Origin: Cornus controversa
Lineage: Eukaryota; Streptophyta; Magnoliopsida; Cornales; Cornaceae
Direction of reading: 5' to 3'
NCBI GenBank assembly: GCA_026545225.1
Contig: CM048854.1
Location: 28,401,230 to 28,465,229, forward strand
Length of the DNA: 64,000 nucleotides
The notes below the pieces were generated by a model, which worked only from the letters and a program-made list of their open reading frames with translations, did no database searches and was not told the origin of the DNA. The translations under genes were made by a program, and so were the position numbers. This document shows positions 57,647-64,000 of this stretch, in pieces; position 1 is the stretch's first letter, and the number at the start of each line of letters is the position of its first letter.

Positions 57647-59044
57647 TTATCCCTCCATCTGGTTGATGAGATTATGAATTTCATATTCGTCGAGATCAGG
57701 AGGTGACTCTGGTTGTTGAGCGTCTTCGATATGGGTATCAAAATAGTCTTCCATTTCTGCTGAGTGGAGAATATCCTTGGGAAGATCTAGTTTGAATTCG
57801 GACATATCTTTAAGAAGTTTTTTAGCTTCTTCAAGATGCTGAGCAGTATAAGAAGGAAAGTCGATGCTTAATTCGGTCACGAAAATCCTTCTTCCATCAG
57901 AAACTAATATTAATGGAACTGCTGTTTTCATAATAATAAGAGCATTATTCTTGAGTAAAATAAGGCTCTTGACAGCAAGTTGCCTTGGATAAAGGTTCCT
58001 TGCTTGCGAAAGAGAATCTTCGAGGGGGTTTTCGAGATACTCTTCATCAGTCATATCTTTCATGTACCAGATTTGATAAGGTTGAAAAAACCGAGTTTTT
58101 TCTCGCCATCCGATTGAGCTTGAAACCCATAAGGAGTAGGCTTTGTTGAAGCTCAAGTGACTAGTACATTTGTAGATCATAGACTTGATTAATGCTGGTA
58201 GCTCCGCATCAGGATAATGGGATTGGACGATTAGTTTGTTTACTATTCCCCAATCAAGCATTTCTCGTGGCCAGGCTAGGAATGTTCCTAGGCTGAGCTT
58301 TGGACAATCGTCTTTTAAATTGATATATAGATGGTTTTCTATATAAAAATTCAAAATGACGGAATGATTATCTTCAATCAAATATTTAAGTTTGATGAAG
58401 ATATGCTCTGGTAAAGTATATTGAGCTTTTGCAAAAAGACATACTCTTTTAATTCTTTCGAAAGTAGGAGAAGTAAAATCATTTTCAAGTTGCTTTGAAA
58501 GCTGAAGATACCATTCACACCTTTCAAGAGAAAGATCGGTTTCCCAATCAATTTGTAAAATCAAAATTTTGCAAATATCTTTAAAATAAAGAAAACCAGA
58601 ATGTAGCTCTGCAACCTGTTTAGCCAAAGAGCTCAAGGAATTTCGAAAAACCTTTCTTTGATCTGTAACATGGGCTTTCCATGACAGATTAAGATTGTCA
58701 TACATATTTATAGGCATTCCTGGATTGAAAAAATCAGATACTTCTGAAATATCTGTGTTGCTAAAAAATTTTTTAGAGGCAACTCCAACATTGAAGAATG
58801 CTTGTTTAGCTTCTTCATAGGTTTCAAAGGTCTTGAAACAAGCTCCTTTGAAGGTATTGGTTTGTTTATGGCATTCAAACCAAGTAGCATAGATTCCTGG
58901 TTGAAATCCTGCGAAAACTACAAACCATTGGTTTATGGAAGTAGGTGGGGATGCTGGTTGCATCATCAACGTCTTTTTTAAGGATGGTGCCTTTTTAGCA
59001 ACTGTCACCCATTCGTTGTTTGCTTTACCTTTTCCTTTATCCAT
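57647..59044 (-). pseudogene. Pararetroviral viroplasmin-like gene (fossil)
   Basis: A 465-codon frame that looks whole. Residues 1-30 are lysine-rich. Residues about 40-84 (NQWFVVFAGFQPGIYATWFE then GACFKTFETYEEAKQAF) match the viroplasmin fold shared by caulimovirus gene VI proteins and RNase H1 N-termini. The C-terminus is acidic. In caulimovirids such proteins form the virus factory and allow re-initiation of translation; for this one the role is inferred from the domain only. It directly follows the polymerase end. Confidence 0.75.
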
Positions 59045-59450
59045 GATTCCTGCTAAGAAAATCAGCCAGAAAATTATTAGTTCCTTTAAGATGTTCTACC
59101 TCGAAGGAATAGAGAGCGATAGTATTATACCATTTTAAACGTCTACCATCTAGACAGTTCTTCTTATTAATAAGAAAATCGCGAACAGATTGGTTATCCG
59201 TTCTAATGATGAAATTTTCGGGAGCAAGATAAATATGGAATCTTTTTAATGCCAACTTTATTGCTAAAAGTTCTTTTTCAAAAATAATATAATTTTGTTC
59301 ATTTGATTTGAACTTTCCCGAATTATAACCACAAATCAATTCTCCTTTTTGAAGTTTTTTGGGTAGTGGCTTCTTTAAGGCTCGGATAAGATGATGGGGT
59401 TCATCATTATCATATGGCCATACTTTTTTTCGAATGGCTTTTAAAACAGA
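59037..59450 (-). pseudogene. Pararetroviral polymerase 3' end, RNase H (fossil)
   Basis: The RNase H domain is recognisable from FEKELLAIKLALKRF, a RTDNQSV motif and VEHLKGTNNFLADFLSRN at the end, the last being typical of Caulimoviridae. Only the end of the polymerase is present; it starts at the copia junction. Fossil fragment. Confidence 0.75.
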
Positions 59451-61926
59451 TTGGATTATTTACATATCCTTCTTTGATTAAGTACTCGCTAAGGCGATTG
59501 TACCACATGCGTCCAGACTGCTTTAATCCGTACAACGATCGTTGTAACTTGATTGAATACATCGATCGTGATTTTGAAGCGATTGCTTCAGGCATTTGAA
59601 ATCCGTCAGGGATTTTCATATAAATATCACTATCAAGTGATCCATATAAATATGCTGTAACCACGTCCATTAGATGCATATTCAGCCTTTCTGTGACTGC
59701 CAAATTAATCAGGAATCGGAATGTAATTGCATCCATTACCGGAGAATATGTCTCCTCATAATCAATACCAGGCCTTTGTGAGAAACCTTGTGCCACTAAG
59801 CGGGCTTTGTATCTCATAATTTTATTTTTCTCATTTCTTTTCCGTACAAATACCCATTTGTACCCTATAGGCTTAACACCTTCAGGTGTCTGGATTATTG
59901 ATCCAAATACTTCACGTTTTGCCAGTGAAGTTAATTCTGCCTGTATTGCCTCTTTCCATTTTGGCCAATCACTTCTGCGTCGACATTCGTCAACGTATTG
60001 AGGTTCTGGATCCTCATTATCTCTTGCAATATCAAGAGCAACTGCAAAAGAGAATATGTTGTCGACAAGAACATCATTTCTATTCCATCTCTTTGCATAA
60101 TTTATTGAGATCTCATCATTTTCAGGTATGACTACCTCTTTTTGTGCCTCGTCAAGGGCTATCATTTCTTCAGGGGCTATTATTGCTCTCTTTGTAAATA
60201 TGGCCTCCTCAGGAGTGCCATCTTCTTTATCTACTTTCTCTTGTACTTTCCTTTTTCGAGGAACAGTATCTTTTGCACCAATGGGTCTCCCACGCTTCAG
60301 GCGTGTTTTAGATGCATCTGCTGCAATACTTATAGACTGTCCAACAGGGACATCTATTCTTGCTGAGAAATTGGCAGCAGGGATATAAGATTGTATCACT
60401 TTACTTGTATCAGTAAATGCATATGGCAATTGATTTGCAATACTTTGCAAATGAATGATTATCTTAACTTCAAGTTCTCTTTGACTTGTAGGGGGGTCAA
60501 AATGTGATAATGCCGTAGCATTCCAAGTGATCTCATGTTGTTGTTCAGGCTGTGTCATTTCTCCCCCTAATGGTGAGAATACCACCTCATCAAAATGACA
60601 ATCAGCAAATCTTGCTTTATACAAATCTCCTGTCATAGGTTCAAGATATCTAATGATAGATGGAGAGTCAAAACTTACATAAATTCCAAGTCTACGCTGA
60701 GGGCCCATTTTTGTTCGTTGTGGTGGTGCAATAGGTACAAAGACAGAACAACCAAAAACTCGTAAGTGAGAGATATTTGGTTGTTGACCAACAATAAGTT
60801 GTAGAGGTGAAAAATTATGATAAGCAGTTGGTCTAATACGAACTAATGATGCTGCATGCAATATGGCATGTCCCCAAGCTGACACAGGGAGTTTTGGCTT
60901 CAGAAGTAATGGTTTGGCAATCAATTGAAGACGTTTTATAAAAGACTCTGCTAGACCATTTTGAGTATGAGTGTGTGCAACAGGGTGTTCAACATCAGTG
61001 CCAATAGACATGCAATAGTCATTAAACGTTTTAGATGTAAATTCTCCGGCATTATAAAGACGAATTGCCTTGATTGGATAATCCGGGAATTGTGCTCTTA
61101 AACGAATTGTTTGGGCCAAAAGTCTAGCAAATGCTACATTTCTAGTAGAAAGTAAACAGACATGGGACCATCTAGTTGAAGCATCAATTAAAATCATAAA
61201 ATAACGAAAAGGTCCACATGATGGGTGAATAGGTCCACATATATCTCCGTGGATCCTTTGTAAGAAATCAGGAGATTCAACAACAACTTTTGAAGGAGAT
61301 GGCCTCACAATCAACTTTCCTTGTGAGCATGCAGTGCATGTATAATCACTTGTTAAAAGAATTTTCTGATTCTTTAATGGATGCCCATTTGAATTTTTAA
61401 TAATTCGGCGCATCATTGTTGACCCAGGATGACCAAGGCGATTATGCCATAAAATAAAATTCTTTGGGTCAGAGCACTTCTGGTGCATCACTACATGTGA
61501 TTCAATTGTTCTTATCTTCATAAAATATAACCCAGAAGAGAAAGCAGGGAGTTTTTCTAAAACATGCTTCCGGCATGAAATAGTTGATGTAATGCATAGA
61601 TATTCCATACTCCCTTTATTTATTGTCTCAATATGATATCCGTTATGACGTATATCTTTAAAACTCACTAGATTTCTCTTGGATCTGGCTGAGTAGAGAG
61701 CATCATCAATATGCAATTGTGTTCCACATGGTAACACAATATTAGCCCTTCCAGAACCATCAATCAGGTCTATGGACCCTGATATGGTATTAACATTAGC
61801 TTCAGCTAATGTTATATGAGAAAAATATTTTCTATCTCTTAGGATAGTATGTGTCGTGGCACTGTCTACCAAACATATATCTTCATCATTTATCTTGGAT
61901 ATGGGTAATGCATTGATCAAATTCAT
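59410..61926 (-). pseudogene. Copia pol region (fossil)
   Basis: A long uninterrupted frame spanning protease (near the N-terminus, residues about 20-100), GAG-pre-integrase (about 150-210), integrase (about 215-400), a lysine-rich linker with KRGRP (about 540), and the N-terminal part of reverse transcriptase (about 680-830). Long survival of the frame indicates that this part is not very old. It ends at the junction described above. Non-functional remnant. Confidence 0.85.
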
Positions 61927-62835
61927 TTTCTAAAAAGAAACAAACTTCATTACATTAATAAAAGTATAATTACAAACAAAACTTGTAATAATATACTAAT
62001 AAAAACCAAAGAAAATGATATCAAATTGATGTGAACATTTTCATAATCAGTCAACTGATTTATTTATTTAAGGGAGGTCTTTATAGATATCTAAAATATC
62101 AAGATGATTGATGGCTATCGGTTCATAATTTTCGATAGCATTTGTTTCAATCTCTTTTTCCTTCCCTGTTCCTTTGATTTGAAGCTTGATATAGTTCAAT
62201 GAAGTGTTTGGGCGTTTCGGCAGGTCTGTGACCAATGCCCTTTCATACCACAGCGAAAACAAGCATTTTCATATTGTTTGGAGGTTGTATCGGCATACCT
62301 TCCAATTTTTCTTGCTTTACCCCACTTGCATTTCCTTCATGATAATATGGTGTGTAGTTCCTACTAGGAAACTCAAATGAAGGATAACCACCATAATTAT
62401 TATTTCTGTCGTGGCCACGTCCACGATCACTTCCACGTCCACGACCATTAAAGGATGCTTTAATGAAGTTGATCCGGTCGGACGGGATATGTGGTTTTCA
62501 AATAAGAGCTCATTATTTTGTTCAGCTACTAATAAGCAAGATATCAACTCAGAATATCTTGTAAAATATCTCTCTCGATACTGCTGCTAGAGGAGCTAGT
62601 TCGAGGAATGAAATGTGGTAAATATTTTTTCTAACATATCCACATCATTTTTAGGCTTTCCACATAAATTCATTTGGGAGCTAATTCGGAATAGAGCTGA
62701 ATAATATTCTATTACCGATTTATAATCAGACAACTTCAATTTTGACCAGTTGTCTCGAGTTCTTGGCAGATTTATAGTTCTTTGATTCGAACATATCCTT
62801 CAAATTTTTCATAGTGTGGACGAGTCTTATATTGT
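59450..62835 (-). mobile_element. Ty1/copia retrotransposon, truncated (fossil)
   Basis: Minus-strand order: gag remnant (about 62,835-62,070, including a CCHC zinc-knuckle and an RGRG-rich region), protease (DSATTH), GAG-pre-integrase with the HHCC zinc site (HNRLGHPG and CTACSQGK), integrase core, then the first part of reverse transcriptase (YKWVFVRK, RYKARLVAQGF, SLYGLKQSGRMWY). Protease before integrase before reverse transcriptase is the copia order. The element stops inside reverse transcriptase at the pararetrovirus junction; RNase H and both LTRs are not identified in the window. About half a dozen breaks, mostly in gag. Lineage not assigned. Confidence 0.9.
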
Positions 62836-62859
62836 AAGATACTCGAAATTTTATATGTA

Positions 62860-63065
62860 TACTATATTGACAGAATAGTATAAATATGAACATGTCACTT
62901 CGCAATCGGGAAGGACTTTATATATACATATATATGTAAGTATATTGACAGAATAAAATAATATAAATATGAACATGTAACTTCGCAATCGGGAAGGACT
63001 TTATAAATACATATATATGTATATGTAGGTATATTGACAGAATAAAATAATATAAATATGAACAA
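62860..63065 (+). repeat. Tandem repeat, ~80-bp unit, at the copia 5' side
   Basis: TATTGACAGAATA(AA)ATA, ATATAAATATGAACATGT and CTTCGCAATCGGGAAGGACT recur at about 62,867, 62,940 and 63,029 (last copy partial). The array lies where the leader or 5' LTR of the copia element would be expected, but no LTR boundary can be drawn. Confidence 0.8.
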
Positions 63066-63159
63066 AAAGATATAAATGATTATTTTTCAATCATTTTCAT
63101 TTACCCAAAAAGTGAATACTTTTCACAACATATAGCGTACAAATAATATAGATATATAT

Positions 63160-63800
63160 GTATAAATTTACATTAAAGCACCCAATAAAAATGGTTGAAT
63201 GCGAAAAAGAAAAAAAAAAGGGGTAGAAACTAATTGTATTCAATTTTTAAATTGTATGGTTTAAGAAAATTAATATATTCTTTCGATTTTTTAGGAAGGT
63301 GCAAAAGTTAAATCTGTTTGGTAATGTGAATACAACAATTTGTATTAATCCACCTACTAAACTTTCTCGAATATTTTGGATTAACTTAGGAAAAAAAAAA
63401 ATGGAGTATGGTTTCTTTAAGGTCCACTCATGACCATTTGTTATATATAACATGACTCAATATTCAACCCTTCTTTTTAAAATATAGGGCAAATTATATA
63501 AAACTCTCTCATTTTCAATTTTTGACACAAAACACCCAACAAAAAAGTTTGACATAAAATCTCTCTCGACTATCCTATTGTTTCAAGAGGCTTCGAACCT
63601 GATAGAATTATGTTATACATAATGACTAAAATGCCTCTTAATAAAAATTTAGATTTTCTTTATAATAATTTTCATTTTAACTTTTTTTTTTCCTTTTTAG
63701 TTTTTAAAAAATAAAAATTTAAGAAATATTACAGAACATTAAAGTGATGTTATAAAGACGAAAATGCCCCCTTAATATAAATTTAAGAAAATTTAAAGGT
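63160..63800 (+). repeat. Dispersed repeat unit A, copy 4 (rearranged)
   Basis: 63,165-63,330 corresponds to 15,130-15,270 (AAAAATGGTTGAATGCGAAA, AAACTAATTGTATT). 63,490-63,795 corresponds to 14,320-14,575 (GATAGAATTATGTTATA, CATTAAAGTGATGTTATAAA). The two parts are in swapped order compared with copy 1. Confidence 0.6.
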
Positions 63801-63806
63801 TAAAAG

Positions 63807-64000
63807 TAGGGATGTCAATGGGGTGGTGGACTCCAACCCCATCCCCGCCTCGTTTAGAAAAATCTCCTGTCAATTCTGTCCAAAACTATTTATCAAACGG
63901 GACAGAGACAAGTTAGGAAAGTACTTTTGTAATTGCAATTATCAACTCCCTAGCTTATGTAGTGTGTTCTCTTACTTACTTCATAGAAGCTCTTGCATTA
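63807..64000 (+). mobile_element. Possible left end of a hAT-type element
   Basis: TAGGGATGTCAATGGGGTGG followed by C-rich ACCCCATCCCCGCCTCG looks like a TAGGG-starting hAT terminus with its GC-rich subterminal zone. The other end would be beyond the window, so this is weak. Confidence 0.3.

Larger units (their letters stand above)
57410..59450 (-). mobile_element. Endogenous pararetrovirus remnant, Caulimoviridae (fossil)
   Basis: Contains, in minus-strand order, the last part of a polymerase with its RNase H domain (to about 59,037), a downstream gene with a viroplasmin/transactivator-like domain (59,044-57,647), and about 230 bases that may be viral noncoding sequence. Movement, coat and protease regions and most of the reverse transcriptase are absent from the window. 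Gene order and the short overlap of the two reading frames fit the family; the genus (florendovirus-, petuvirus- or soymovirus-like) is not resolved. The remnant begins at a junction with a copia element near 59,450. Broken by truncation; the retained downstream gene is uninterrupted, which suggests moderate age. Confidence 0.8.

Overview
This window is plant nuclear DNA, very AT-rich, and reads as a eudicot gene-poor region. I find no intact host gene. Two host gene fragments are recognisable: the first two exons of an inositol transporter (INT2-like, minus strand, 7,900-8,236) and the first exon of a 3-ketoacyl-CoA synthase (KCS11-like, plus strand, 42,778-43,215). Each carries an in-frame stop and lacks its downstream exons. 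Almost everything else is transposon-derived or tandemly repeated.

Left third (1-19 kb): a fold-back repeat (family E, 1-1,745), then a long-inverted-repeat element (family C, 2,131-4,432) carrying remnants of an unrecognised, internally repeated peptide; a perfect 93-bp palindrome at 4,543; the transporter fragment; a MITE; a TIR element with an internal minisatellite (10,648-11,424); a non-autonomous Helitron (12,900-14,082); and the left arm of a very large, interrupted inverted repeat.

Middle (14-34 kb): dispersed units that I call A, B, C2 and D lie in the order A-B-C2-D on the left (14.3-19.3 kb) and D-C2-B-A inverted on the right (24.5-31.7 kb). The centre holds a TIR element and a probable solo LTR. 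Later insertions interrupt the arms: two 214-bp hAT-type MITEs with 8-bp target duplications, a 586-bp hAT-type element, a 510-bp Mutator-like element with 9-bp duplications, and a 432-bp Mutator-like MITE. For two of these insertions a sister copy in the window preserves the empty site.

Right (34-64 kb): a tandem cluster of TRIM LTRs (33,961-35,088); an almost complete 3.9-kb PIF/Harbinger transposon with TTA target duplications, a transposase frame interrupted only by stops, a convergent Myb-like ORF1, and a string of hairpins near its 3' end; the synthase fragment; a second C+E composite (45.8-50.6 kb); a 1-kb TIR element; a 2.5-kb AT-rich satellite with dimeric (~365 bp) organisation; a 30-base poly-C run; and a fossil junction at about 59,450 where an endogenous pararetrovirus (Caulimoviridae) remnant abuts a truncated Ty1/copia element in the same orientation. 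A third copy of unit A closes the window.

These parts do not work together as a pathway. The window records repeated nested insertion, inversion and tandem duplication. Family names come from motifs and terminal repeats read by eye; no database search was possible, so names without coding evidence are tentative.
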